A stretch of 55,158 nucleotides of DNA, taken from contig NZ_KB890425.1 in assembly GCF_000373105.1 (NCBI RefSeq), forward strand, positions 249,847-305,004. The letters are read 5' to 3'. The notes below the pieces were generated by a model. It was not told the origin of the DNA. It did no database searches and was given only the letters and a program-made list of their open reading frames with translations. The position numbers were made by a program, and so were the translations under genes. This DNA comes from Neolewinella persica DSM 23188 (GTDB lineage: Bacteria > Bacteroidota > Bacteroidia > Chitinophagales > Saprospiraceae). Positions within the stretch are counted from its first letter, which is position 1. Each line of letters begins with the position of its first letter. Positions 17,834-28,114 of this stretch are shown here, piece after piece.

Positions 17834-18253
17834 ATGCGCTTTCTACTAACATTAGCCTTTATGGCCGTTACCGCATTTTCTTTTGCACAAGATCCTGCGG
17901 ACATCTACCACAAGACCATTGATCTGGACTCGATTGACCAGGTCAGTTTCGACGTTTACAAAGATGATAAGCTGGAGATCAAATCCTGGCCGGGTGATGA
18001 TATTCTGGTCGAGACCAGCGTCAAACTCAACAATGGTGATCCACATATCCTTAAGTTCTTTTTGGACAAAAAGCGGTGGGACCTGGCGGAAAACCTGTCG
18101 GGCACCAGTCTGAAACTGGAAAGCGTCGATAAAGTCCGCCGTGTGGTGCAAGGCACGGAATTCTCCACTTCGGAGACCGTAGTCATTGTCGTTTACCTCC
18201 CTGAAGAATTTGAGGCTGCCGGAGAACTGGCCTATCGCCGGGTGAGTAGGTGA
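17834..18253 (+). CDS. Small secreted protein with DUF4097-like start
   Basis: 139 residues with signal peptide MRFLLTLAFMAVTAFSFA. The mature part is all beta-strand in character (VSFDVYKDDKLEIKSWPGDDILVET, TEFSTSETVVIVVYLPEEF) and resembles the first strands of DUF4097/adhesin-like proteins, without their long repeat helix. The end is abrupt, but small Bacteroidota proteins of this length with the same layout are plausible. Function unknown. It is followed 51 bp later by the FAD oxidoreductase, which has its own promoter. Confidence 0.65.
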   Translation: MRFLLTLAFMAVTAFSFAQDPADIYHKTIDLDSIDQVSFDVYKDDKLEIKSWPGDDILVETSVKLNNGDPHILKFFLDKKRWDLAENLSGTSLKLESVDKVRRVVQGTEFSTSETVVIVVYLPEEFEAAGELAYRRVSR

Positions 18254-18270
18254 TCATCTGAGATATATGA

Positions 18271-18300
18271 TTGTTCTAGTAAACCAATCACATATCTTTG
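18271..18300 (+). promoter_or_regulatory. Promoter of the FAD oxidoreductase gene, possibly leaderless
   Basis: TTG at 18271-18273, 19-bp spacer, TATCTTTG at 18293-18300 (exact TAnnTTTG). The ATG at 18305 is only four bases after the box, so the transcript would start at or within the first codon. Confidence 0.55.
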
Positions 18301-18304
18301 CGGC

Positions 18305-19882
18305 ATGTCCCCCTCCTTCGAAATAAAACTTCCTCCCGCTGACCTCCACGATGTGGAGGCGCTACGCAACGCCGTTCTTCGTCAGGGGCCGCTGGCCCCT
18401 GCTGACGTCGGTGAAATTCGCATTGAGCGGCGCAGCATCGACGCTCGGGGCCGCCAACCGGTATTCAGGATGCGGGTCGTCGTATTACCGCCCGGAGAAG
18501 AATTTACGCCCGAAGCACCCATCGTCGCCGGCTACCCCGAAGATGTTGCCTCTGCGCCCGCCGTGGCGATCATCGGTTGCGGACCTGCCGGTATGTTTGC
18601 CGCCCTCGAGCTGATTGAGTTGGGCCTGAAACCCATCATCATCGAACGTGGTAAAGACGTTCAGGCCCGTCGCCGGAGCCTGAAGGCGATCCAGCAATTT
18701 GGAATAGTCGACCCGGATTCTAACTATTGCTTCGGCGAGGGTGGAGCAGGGACCTACTCCGATGGAAAGCTCTACACCAGGTCGCTCAAGCGAGGCAATT
18801 ACCAAAAGGCACTTAACCTGCTGGCCGAGCATGGTGCGCAATCAGACATCCTTATGGATGCACACCCGCACATCGGCTCCAACAAACTTCCTAAGGTGGT
18901 GGCCAATATGCGGGAAACCATCTTGAAGCACGGCGGCGAAATTCGCTTCGGCCACAAGATGACCGATCTGGAGCGAACGGACAATGACCTGCAAGCGCTC
19001 ATCATCACCAATCCCGAAGGAGAAGATTATCGCCTGGAGGCTAAGGCCTACATCTTTGCTACCGGACACTCTGCGCGCGACGTTTACGCTTTGCTGTACC
19101 GACACAAAGTCCGGATGGAGGCCAAACCCTTCGCCCTGGGTGTCCGGATTGAGCACCCGCAACCCCTGATCGATCAGATCCAATACAACCAACGGAAACG
19201 GGAGGAGAACCTTCCGGCCAGCAGCTATAAACTCGTTACCCAGGTCAAAGACCGGGGCGTATTCAGCTTTTGTATGTGTCCCGGCGGACTGGTGGTGCCA
19301 GCGGCGACCGCCCCCGGCGAGATTGTGGTGAACGGGATGAGCCTAAGCCGGCGGGACAGCCCCTATGCCAACTCCGGTACCGTAGTGGCCGTCGAGATCG
19401 AAGACCTGCAGCCTTTCGCCGAGCATGGCATTTTTGCCGGATTGGAATTTCAGCGGTCTGTGGAGCAAAAGATGTTTGCTTCGGGAGATGGTAGCCAGTC
19501 CGCGCCTGCGGCGCGGCTGACCGACTTTGTAAAAAGCCGCATCTCCAAAGACCTGCCGGACACCAGTTACATTCCCGGACTCCATGCCGCGCCATTGCAC
19601 CAGATGCTGCCGCAGTCGATCTTCATGCGTTTGCAACAGGGCGTTCAGGATTTTGGCCGCAAAATGAAGGGCTACTTTACGGAAGAAGCCAACGTGATCG
19701 GAACGGAAAGCCGGACCTCCAGCCCCGTCCGGATTCCACGTGACCAGGAGAGCTACCAACACCCGGATTTACCCAGCCTTTACCCCTGCGGGGAAGGTGC
19801 CGGCTTCGCCGGCGGCATCCTTAGTGCTGCCATGGATGGGCAGAATGTGGCGCGGGCGATTGCGGCAAGGGTGATGGGGTAG
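18305..19882 (+). CDS. FAD-dependent dehydrogenase of the COG2509 type
   Basis: 525 residues. After an ~80-residue N-terminal domain comes a dinucleotide-binding motif VAIIGCGPAGMFAALEL (~88-104), then IIIERGKDVQARR, NYCFGEGGAGTYSDGKLYTR, and FCMCPGGLVVPAA with NGMSLSRRDSPYANS. The C-terminal YPCGEGAGFAGGILSAAMDG completes the FAD site. This is the pattern of uncharacterised FAD-dependent dehydrogenases (COG2509), soluble and cytoplasmic. The substrate is not known. The promoter and start codon nearly touch, suggesting leaderless translation. Confidence 0.88.
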   Translation: MSPSFEIKLPPADLHDVEALRNAVLRQGPLAPADVGEIRIERRSIDARGRQPVFRMRVVVLPPGEEFTPEAPIVAGYPEDVASAPAVAIIGCGPAGMFAALELIELGLKPIIIERGKDVQARRRSLKAIQQFGIVDPDSNYCFGEGGAGTYSDGKLYTRSLKRGNYQKALNLLAEHGAQSDILMDAHPHIGSNKLPKVVANMRETILKHGGEIRFGHKMTDLERTDNDLQALIITNPEGEDYRLEAKAYIFATGHSARDVYALLYRHKVRMEAKPFALGVRIEHPQPLIDQIQYNQRKREENLPASSYKLVTQVKDRGVFSFCMCPGGLVVPAATAPGEIVVNGMSLSRRDSPYANSGTVVAVEIEDLQPFAEHGIFAGLEFQRSVEQKMFASGDGSQSAPAARLTDFVKSRISKDLPDTSYIPGLHAAPLHQMLPQSIFMRLQQGVQDFGRKMKGYFTEEANVIGTESRTSSPVRIPRDQESYQHPDLPSLYPCGEGAGFAGGILSAAMDGQNVARAIAARVMG

Positions 19883-19913
19883 TGGACGCCTCCAGAAATT
19901 TTTGGTTTTATGC

Positions 19914-20033
19914 TGGTCGGGAGGGGGCCAGCCCCGCCCGTACCAGCGTCAGGTTTAGCGGCTGCGTTCGCTCAGCGAACGCGGAATACCCCACGTCAGC
20001 CAGTAGGGACGGGGCTTGCCCCCGCCCCACTGG
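19914..20033. repeat. 120-bp imperfect palindrome
   Basis: The outer arms (about 19914-19952 and 19991-20033) are inverted copies around GGGGCCAGCCCCGCCCGTAC and GGGACGGGGCTTGCCCC, with several mismatches. A perfect inner stem GCGTTCGCT/AGCGAACGC spans 19964-19982. It lies in the 230-bp gap between the FAD gene and the next ORF. It could act as a bidirectional terminator or be a REP-like element. Confidence 0.6.
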
Positions 20034-20112
20034 CGAGAATCTAATCGAAATCGTCTAGAGGCTTCCACTAGCCTATATTTACCCCTTCAAAATGAAAAAC
20101 ACCTAATCATTT

Positions 20113-21141
20113 ATGATGCCCAATTTTTATCATTACTTGTTTGCACTTTGCCTGTTTGTGCCCCCGGCCTCCCTGGCAGCTCAGTCTGCCAACTTGCTGA
20201 TAAGCCATGAGCCATCGTTCCTTTTTATCGATTTTCCTCAAGACGCGGAACAACAACTTGATTCCCTCTATTTGGGTGATCAGTTGGTGATTGTTCACCA
20301 CCATTTCTTAAACGCAGCATCTGAGGGGGATTCAGATTATATGCTCAACGCTAGCGTAAGTGAATATCCTGCAGAATATATTCATTCCGACTCTTCATTT
20401 CAGTTAATAGAAGGGTTTATTAACTCGACGGTATCATCAGATATTGAAAACGAAGTGGTAGAATTACTGAACAGTACCTACGTCTTTAAGAATAGATTTC
20501 CCGGTAAAATCTTTCGTCTTAAAGCTTCTGGTGATGGTGGTCAAATAATCAGACAGGTTTACCTCGTTGATAATTACCTGGTAGAACTCGAAGTAACTTC
20601 TCTCGACTGGTTCAAGGTAACCGGAACTTCATTTTTAAATTCATTCCACATTGATGAAACCATAACCAATGATATTGATTACGGGTTTGAAATCATAGAT
20701 AAAGCCTCTTTTACGGTAAAATTCCCCGATACTCCTGAAGTTCGTCAGTCATTCATCGAGACGGATGTGGGCGTAATATCTTCCAGGATAGAGCTACTGG
20801 AAAGAGAGTTGAAAATCGGTAATGTTTTCTTCATTTCCCAGGAGGCAGCTTATCCTGCCTCTAAGTTTATAGAGGATTTTTCGCTCAAAAAATTCTATGA
20901 CGAATCTATTGAAGGGATACTTAAATCTTCCAACGCGAGCTTAATTGACCGTAAATCAGTAACGGTTTTGGGTAGGCAAGGCTACCAAATTCAAGCTTCG
21001 CTATTTGAAGGTAAAATGTCGGGATACTACCGGGCCGTATTAATTGGGAAGCGTTTATACTTGGCAGGTGTACTTTCTACATCTGACGATATCAACGAAG
21101 AAATTGAAAAATTCTTCAATTCCTTCCAACTAAAGGACTAG
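20113..21141 (+). CDS. Secreted protein with two related domains, function unknown
   Basis: 342 residues (a second ATG at 20116 is equally good). Signal peptide ~1-23, ending SLAAQS. The mature part seems to be a tandem duplication: each half begins with a strand like FLFIDFP or FTVKFPDTP and ends with LNSFHID or FNSFQLK (residues ~30-190 and ~200-342). The layout recalls DcrB/PsbP-like folds, but I do not recognise the family. Its stop is one base before the ATG of the glycosyltransferase, so the two are probably translated together. Base composition is more AT-rich than its neighbours. Confidence 0.7.
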   Translation: MMPNFYHYLFALCLFVPPASLAAQSANLLISHEPSFLFIDFPQDAEQQLDSLYLGDQLVIVHHHFLNAASEGDSDYMLNASVSEYPAEYIHSDSSFQLIEGFINSTVSSDIENEVVELLNSTYVFKNRFPGKIFRLKASGDGGQIIRQVYLVDNYLVELEVTSLDWFKVTGTSFLNSFHIDETITNDIDYGFEIIDKASFTVKFPDTPEVRQSFIETDVGVISSRIELLERELKIGNVFFISQEAAYPASKFIEDFSLKKFYDESIEGILKSSNASLIDRKSVTVLGRQGYQIQASLFEGKMSGYYRAVLIGKRLYLAGVLSTSDDINEEIEKFFNSFQLKD

Positions 21142-21142
21142 C

Positions 21143-22798
21143 ATGAAGCCAACCTCCCGTCCAATTAATCTGGCCTTTGGCACACTGCTGCTGGCCGCCG
21201 GAGTAACCTACCTGGGCTTCGGTGTAGATCGGATGGATTTTACCTCGTTGTTTAGCTCCTTTCTGGTCGCTTTCGGCGGGTACCTGTTGTTAGTCCGAAA
21301 GCCCGATCGGGGCAACATGAAATTACTTGTCGGACTGGGCATTATCTTGCGGGTGGCGCTGGTTTTTGCCTTCCCCTTGCTCAGCGATGATGTTTACCGC
21401 TTCATCTGGGATGGTCATTTAGTAGCGGCGGGCCTCAATCCCTTCGCGGAATTGCCGGCCTTTTATCTGGAAACAGGAAACGCCGTACCTGGACTATCGC
21501 AGGAGCTGTTCGATAAGCTAAACTCCCCCGATTATTACACGATTTACCCGCCGGTGGCACAGGGGGTTTTTACGGTGGCGGCCTGGCTGAGCCCGGGCAG
21601 TTGGTACGGTGCGGCGGTGGTGATGAAGCTGTTTTTGCTGGCTTGTGAGCTGGGGAGTTTGTGGGTGATGTGGCAACTTTTTAAAGGAGTAAGGGGTGAA
21701 AAGGAGGAAGGGAAGAAAGGCCAGTCTTCAACTCCTTTTTCCCTTTCCTTCCTTTTTTCTTTCAAGGGGGCGGGGCCGCAGGTGCAGGAAACGGTTAAGG
21801 AGCAAGGGCCGTCCGGACAACCAGATAACCCGACACCCCGACACCCCGACACCCCGACACCTCGAAAACTCGAAAACTCGACACCCCGACTACTACTCTA
21901 CTGGCTCAACCCCCTGATCCTGGTCGAAATCATGGGCAACCTCCACTTCGAAGGCGCCATGGTATTCTTTCTGTTACTGGCCTATTACCTGCTGCAACGA
22001 AGCAAGTGGGTGGCCGCAGGTGCTGCCATGGCCGCCTCGGTAGCGAGCAAGTTGCTGCCGTTGATGTTGTTACCGTTGTTGATTCGTCGATTGGTACATT
22101 CTGTAAAAAAATCTCCCTTGCCTAAAAATACTAATGCTTGGGCCCCCCCTCTCCGGGGGAGAGGGGCTGGGGGAGAGGTGCCAAGGGAGGGGCGTTTTCT
22201 AAACAGAGAGTACCTGTTGTCAATAATTAAGAGTGCCCGCCCATTCTGGATTTTCTCCTTCGCCTTCGGGGTAAGTTGTCTCCTGTTTTTTGCGCCGCTC
22301 TTATTGTCCGAAGGCTTCCTGTCGGGCTTCAGCAGCAGCCTGGAGTTGTACCAGAAGAAATTTGAATTCAACGCCAGCCTGTACTACCTGGCGAGGGCCT
22401 ATGGGTACCTGGATGTGGGGTGGAACCAGATTGCTGTATTCGGCCCTTTGTTGGCGCGGACATCGGCCGTAGGTATCCTGTTGTTGGCCTTGCTGGACCG
22501 GCGATCAGACTGGGCCTCCCTACCCGTCGGGTGGCTGTGGGCTTTCGTGCTGTACCTTCTCTGCGCTACTACCGTTCACCCCTGGTACCTGAGTGTACCG
22601 ATAATGCTGAGCTGTTTCACCAGTTGGCGTTTCCCCTTGGTATGGTCTTTTCTGATCATGCTGACCTACACCAACTATCTCACCGAGCCTTACCACGAGA
22701 ACCTCTGGTTGGTAGCCATGGAATACCTGGTGGTCGCGGGGTTTGCATTTTGGGAATGGCGACGGAGATCTATATCGGGTAAAATGGTGATCACGTAG
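21143..22798 (+). CDS. GT87-like membrane mannosyltransferase with two repeat-derived insertions
   Basis: 551 residues, about ten membrane spans. VYRFIWDGHLVAAGLNPF near residue 85 and YYTIYPPVAQGVFTVAAW near 130 are typical of polyprenol-phosphate-mannose-dependent transferases (GT87/MptA-like); LLYWLNPLILVEIMGNLHFEG follows. The role would be transfer of mannose or another sugar from a lipid carrier outside the inner membrane. Residues ~182-250 (Lys/Glu then PTPRHPDTPTPRKLENSTPR) and ~320-354 (APPLRGRGAGGEV) are low-complexity loops whose DNA matches intergenic repeats elsewhere in the window. They break conserved membrane blocks but keep the frame. Coupled to the upstream gene. Confidence 0.82.
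   Translation: MKPTSRPINLAFGTLLLAAGVTYLGFGVDRMDFTSLFSSFLVAFGGYLLLVRKPDRGNMKLLVGLGIILRVALVFAFPLLSDDVYRFIWDGHLVAAGLNPFAELPAFYLETGNAVPGLSQELFDKLNSPDYYTIYPPVAQGVFTVAAWLSPGSWYGAAVVMKLFLLACELGSLWVMWQLFKGVRGEKEEGKKGQSSTPFSLSFLFSFKGAGPQVQETVKEQGPSGQPDNPTPRHPDTPTPRKLENSTPRLLLYWLNPLILVEIMGNLHFEGAMVFFLLLAYYLLQRSKWVAAGAAMAASVASKLLPLMLLPLLIRRLVHSVKKSPLPKNTNAWAPPLRGRGAGGEVPREGRFLNREYLLSIIKSARPFWIFSFAFGVSCLLFFAPLLLSEGFLSGFSSSLELYQKKFEFNASLYYLARAYGYLDVGWNQIAVFGPLLARTSAVGILLLALLDRRSDWASLPVGWLWAFVLYLLCATTVHPWYLSVPIMLSCFTSWRFPLVWSFLIMLTYTNYLTEPYHENLWLVAMEYLVVAGFAFWEWRRRSISGKMVIT
21690..21795 (-). repeat. Composite intergenic-type repeat inside the mannosyltransferase gene
   Basis: Read on the minus strand it gives a GCACCTGCG motif (21777-21785 on plus) followed by CCCCGCC, a purine tract GAAAGAAAAAAGGAAGG, a short middle, then a pyrimidine tract. 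The same order of parts occurs in the intergenic element at 30318-30445. Here it is read in frame as part of the protein. Confidence 0.6.
21828..21893 (+). repeat. Short tandem repeat (CGACACCCC unit) in coding DNA
   Basis: About six copies of the 9-bp unit CGACACCCC or CGAAAACTC in a row, translated as alternating PTPRHPDTPTPR-like peptide. A related run of GACAACCC/CGACAACC words lies just upstream of the RND permease start (49676-49709). Confidence 0.65.
22143..22178 (+). repeat. G-rich palindromic repeat inside the mannosyltransferase gene
   Basis: Stem CCCCTCTCC (22146-22154), loop GGG, GGAGAGGGG (22158-22166), then CTGGGGGAGAGG. The reverse complement of 33649-33680 has the same sequence with few changes. 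In this gene it encodes PPLRGRGAGGE. Confidence 0.7.
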
Positions 22799-22878
22799 CG
22801 GTCGAACATTAATTACCCCGGGTGAAAGGTCGCAAAGCAAGCTTTTACCCGCGGCATGGAGCAGTGCACAAACGTTGC

Positions 22879-22895
22879 GGCGCTTCGCGCCGCTA
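22879..22895. repeat. Short GC hairpin after the mannosyltransferase gene
   Basis: GCGGCGC-TTC-GCGCCGC, a 7-bp perfect stem with a 3-base loop in the 268-bp gap 22799-23066. No T-tract follows on either side. It may be a REP-like unit. Nothing else recognisable lies in the gap. Confidence 0.4.
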
Positions 22896-23066
22896 AATTG
22901 TCGCCTCATCCGGGGCAAAGAAGGTTCGCTTTTTACGGTGTCAAATCTGATAAAACCCAATTCCCTCCCCAATATGCATTTTGGTCATCCACCAGCATCT
23001 AATTGCTGACGGATGGTACAACTAACTACTCGTGTTTTCCGTCTTAATTAAAAGTACTCCGGAATT

Positions 23067-24512
23067 ATGCATCGTTTCCTCCTCTCCTTGCTCTTTTTAA
23101 CCTTTCTCTGCACCAGCGTCCGCGCCCAAGTTCTTACCGTTAGTGATGAACTGATCATGCGAAGTGATACCGAGTACGATTTGATCGGTAAACTTGGTGG
23201 TCAGGTATTGCTTATGCAGGATCGGGATACGAAACACCTGCTTACCGCCTTTGACCGAAACATGCGGCAGAGCTGGGAGAAAGAACTGGAACTGCGTGGT
23301 CGTAACATCCGGCTGTTGACGACCGTGTCCAAGCAGGACGGGACGGGTTTCCACCTCGTTTATATCTTCCGCAACGGCGGCCGTAACTTCCTGCAGCTCG
23401 ACGAGTACAACCCAGCAGGTAACCTGAAGGACAGCACAACACTGGTGGATTTTGGCGTCTTTACCTCTGCGCCCGAAGACGAGATTTACCGTTCCGAAGA
23501 CGAGACGAAATTGCTGCTTATGATTAGCGAGCAGCAAAATAAAACCCGCTGCATCGGCCTGGATCTAAGTACCATGAGTTTGCTCTATGATCACGAACTG
23601 GAGCCTGAGAAATTCTTCTTCAGCGATGATTTTATGCAGGCCGAGATCAGCAATACGGGAGAGCTGTTTTTTGTCATCGAACGCGATAATTTCAAAAGCA
23701 AACGAAAGGAGCACAAATATGAGGTAATGACCCTGGCGCCGAACCTCTCTTTCTCCACCTTTGAGCTGCCGATGGGCGATAGCCTGACCTACGACATCTA
23801 TTTTCGATATGATAATAAAAACAAAACCCTGACGGCCGGCGGGCTCTACACCACTAAGGATTTTACACAGGCCAGTGGGTATTTCTGGATCAACGTTGAC
23901 CCGAAAAACGCCAGCAGCGCCCGGCCGGATTTCACCCCCTTTCCGCTGACGCTGGTGAGGAACATTGAAGGTAAGAAGTACAACAAAAAATCACCGGGGA
24001 TCGACGAACTATCGGTGCGTGACCTCGTGCTGCGGCAAGACGGCGGCGGCCTCATCATTACCGAACGCAACCGCCAGTTGGAACGCCGGAGTAATGCCAG
24101 CCGAACGCAAGTGATCAACAACTACGGCATTCGCCCACTGGTAGATTATCACTACGACGAATTGATTGTTTTCAGCGTGCACCCGGACGGGAATACCCAC
24201 TGGACCAATATCCTGCATAAGAAACAATACAGCCAGGACGATGGTGGGGTCTACTCCAGTTACTTCCTGATGGAGAACCCGCGGAGCTTACGTTTTCTCT
24301 TTAACGACGAAATCCGTTTTGAGAATACCGTCAGCGAGTATGTGGTCAATGGGCGGGGAGAATTCGACCGCAACAGCCTATTTCATACCCGGGACCTGGA
24401 CCTGCGCCTACGCTTTCGCGATGGCGTTCAGGTGGCGGCCAATGAGATGATTTTACCCAGTGAACATCGGAACCGGTTACGGTTGGTTAAGATGACTTAT
24501 GAAGTTAAATAG
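23067..24512 (+). CDS. Secreted protein of unknown function
   Basis: 481 residues with signal peptide MHRFLLSLLFLTFLCTSVRA. The mature part alternates strands and turns in propeller style (VLLMQDRDTKHLLTAFDRNM, FHLVYIFRNGGRNFLQLDEY, LFFVIERDNFKSKRKEHKYEV, LIITERNRQLERRS). It matches the general type of Bacteroidota secreted proteins without a recognised domain. No T9SS tail and no lipobox, so periplasmic or secreted. It is a single gene: 268 bp of gap precede it and the inverted-repeat element follows. Confidence 0.7.
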   Translation: MHRFLLSLLFLTFLCTSVRAQVLTVSDELIMRSDTEYDLIGKLGGQVLLMQDRDTKHLLTAFDRNMRQSWEKELELRGRNIRLLTTVSKQDGTGFHLVYIFRNGGRNFLQLDEYNPAGNLKDSTTLVDFGVFTSAPEDEIYRSEDETKLLLMISEQQNKTRCIGLDLSTMSLLYDHELEPEKFFFSDDFMQAEISNTGELFFVIERDNFKSKRKEHKYEVMTLAPNLSFSTFELPMGDSLTYDIYFRYDNKNKTLTAGGLYTTKDFTQASGYFWINVDPKNASSARPDFTPFPLTLVRNIEGKKYNKKSPGIDELSVRDLVLRQDGGGLIITERNRQLERRSNASRTQVINNYGIRPLVDYHYDELIVFSVHPDGNTHWTNILHKKQYSQDDGGVYSSYFLMENPRSLRFLFNDEIRFENTVSEYVVNGRGEFDRNSLFHTRDLDLRLRFRDGVQVAANEMILPSEHRNRLRLVKMTYEVK

Positions 24513-24520
24513 ACGCAAAG

Positions 24521-24827
24521 TCGCTTCGCTCCTGGCTTTCAGACGGCCTTTGGCCTCGGCAGTGGATAGATGGTAGGCTACCGCATGTGGCCGCTCGCTG
24601 CGCTCGTATAGGAAGTCCAATTTTATAGGAAATAAAAATGCTCACTTCGTTCGAAAGGACGAAGTGAGCATTACTGTGCGGTAGCTACGAGGAACTGCCG
24701 ACTACTAAACTATTTGACTAAGACGTGCGCGGTAGCCTAAAAGGAGCGGAGCGACGTCTACAAGAAACGAGCGCAGCGAGTTTCGTCTACGAGGCCGAAG
24801 GCCGTCTGAAAGCCATGAGCGAAGCGA
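24521..24827. mobile_element. MITE-like element with 38-bp inverted ends
   Basis: The arms 24521-24558 and 24790-24827 are inverted copies with 36 of 38 bases matching; they contain GGCTTTCAGACGGCC. Inside are AGGCTACCGC (24575-24584) against GCGGTAGCCT (24729-24738), and a perfect 14-bp hairpin (24637-24650 with 24659-24672, loop of 8). There is no ORF for a transposase. It fills the gap between convergent genes 23067-24512 and the peroxiredoxin. Pieces such as GCGGTAGCTAC recur near 26061 and 32811. No clear target-site duplication was seen. Confidence 0.6.
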
Positions 24828-24848
24828 ATGGTGTCTGGGTCAAATCGC

Positions 24849-25484
24849 TTAGCGATTGGGTTGTGGCGTAGTCCGCAAGTAAGACTTAATTACCTTATGT
24901 CCCTTAGGGAATCTGTCGGGGATGTCAGCGGTAGCGATACTGGGGGATACAACGACGTCTTCACCGTCCTGCCAATCCACTGGCGTAGCGACAGAGTAGT
25001 TGTCGGTTAACTGCAGGCTGTCAAGCACACGGAGAATTTCATTGAAATTACGACCGGTTGATGGCGGGTACGTCAAGGTCAGTCGAACCTTTTTATCAGG
25101 ATCGATGATGAATACTGAGCGTACCGTAAACTTAGCATCGGCTTCCGGGTGGAGCATGTCGTAAGCAATTGCGACTTGCTTGCTCTCATCGGCGATGATG
25201 GGGAAGTTCATCTTTACGTTCTGCGTTTCTTCGATGTCCCCCAACCATTTCATGTGGCTTTCCAGGTCGTCGACGCTGAGGGCAATGGCTTTTGCATTGC
25301 GGCGTTCAAAATCTTCCTTGAGGGAGGCGGTACGACCCAGCTCAGTGGTGCAAACTGGCGTGAAGTCGCTGGGGTGGCTGTAAAGCACGACCCAACTGTC
25401 ACCGGCCCATTCGTGGAAGTTGATGTCACCCATAGTCGTTTGGGCATCGAAATTTGGGGCGGTTTCGCCAAGGCGGATAGGCAT
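24849..25484 (-). CDS. 1-Cys peroxiredoxin (Prx6 type)
   Basis: 211 residues, normal for Prx6. The active site is HPSDFTPVCTTE with the peroxidatic Cys45; RSVFIIDPDKKVRLTLTYPPSTGRNFNEILRVLDSLQ is present in the middle and the long C-terminal arm (DWQDGEDVVVSP) is typical. No second conserved resolving Cys is seen, consistent with the 1-Cys type. It reduces hydrogen peroxide and organic peroxides in the cytoplasm. Single gene; the CsbD stress gene is divergent from it, a sensible stress pairing though not proof of coregulation. Confidence 0.93.
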   Translation of the reverse strand: MPIRLGETAPNFDAQTTMGDINFHEWAGDSWVVLYSHPSDFTPVCTTELGRTASLKEDFERRNAKAIALSVDDLESHMKWLGDIEETQNVKMNFPIIADESKQVAIAYDMLHPEADAKFTVRSVFIIDPDKKVRLTLTYPPSTGRNFNEILRVLDSLQLTDNYSVATPVDWQDGEDVVVSPSIATADIPDRFPKGHKVIKSYLRTTPQPNR

Positions 25485-25656
25485 AATTTTTTGAATTTGT
25501 TTAGGTAAATAAAACGTGAAAGCAGGGGGTACGGTTGCTAGCCGAGGGCATTTTGTCTGGAATTATGGGTTATTCCAGTTTTACTGGCTTTTATTGACGA
25601 CTTCGAACAAACCCAGTGTAGCATCTGCTTTAATTAATAAACCAAAACAACTTATC

Positions 25657-25848
25657 ATGAGTGCAACAAACGATAAAATCAAAGGAAACTGGAACCAGAT
25701 TAAGGGAAAAGCCAAACAGGAGTACGGCCAACTGACCGACGATGACCTGGCCTACGAAGAAGGTAAGGAAGACGAGCTCTTCGGTCGCCTTCAGGAAAAA
25801 TTGGGTAAGACCAAGCAGGAAGTGAAGGACTGGATTGACAGCCTTTAA
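25657..25848 (+). CDS. CsbD family stress protein
   Basis: 63 residues from the ATG at 25657; the longer frame from 25516 has no family match. [25 protein letters not shown] and [20 protein letters not shown] are the two repeats of CsbD proteins, small acidic, helical, general stress proteins. A strong terminator follows at once. Confidence 0.9.
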   Translation: MSATNDKIKGNWNQIKGKAKQEYGQLTDDDLAYEEGKEDELFGRLQEKLGKTKQEVKDWIDSL

Positions 25849-25873
25849 CCAAGTTTGATTTTCTAAAAATAAG

Positions 25874-25906
25874 CTCCCTATTTCCGTTACGGAAATAGGG
25901 AGTTTT
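25874..25906. terminator. Rho-independent terminator after csbD
   Basis: A perfect 13-bp stem CTCCCTATTTCCG / CGGAAATAGGGAG with loop TTA (25874-25902), followed by TTTT. A-rich sequence on the left side (AAAAATAAG) could let it also work for the minus strand, where uvrB ends ~180 bp away. Confidence 0.85.
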
Positions 25907-26086
25907 ATGTTGGTACGCAACGTTGTTAACTGTTCCGGATGATCATCCCAACAATCTTGTGTTCAGGTTTCATGAAAACATTCAGGGTTTTTGCTTCTCC
26001 GGAAATTCAGGTGAGCTATGTTGTCTTTCTTGTATTTACCCGAACAAAATTAGCATTGGCTTGCGGTAGCGACTACTGACTATCTA

Positions 26087-28114
<2,028 letters not shown>

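Noticed and set aside
22015..22023. GCACCTGCG copy in the mannosyltransferase, and another at 47269-47277 in tolC
   Set aside because: Neither has CGCC at the right distance, so they are probably chance matches rather than members of the split motif.
24637..24672. 14-bp hairpin as a simple terminator
   Set aside because: There is no T-tract on either side and it lies at the centre of a larger inverted-repeat element.
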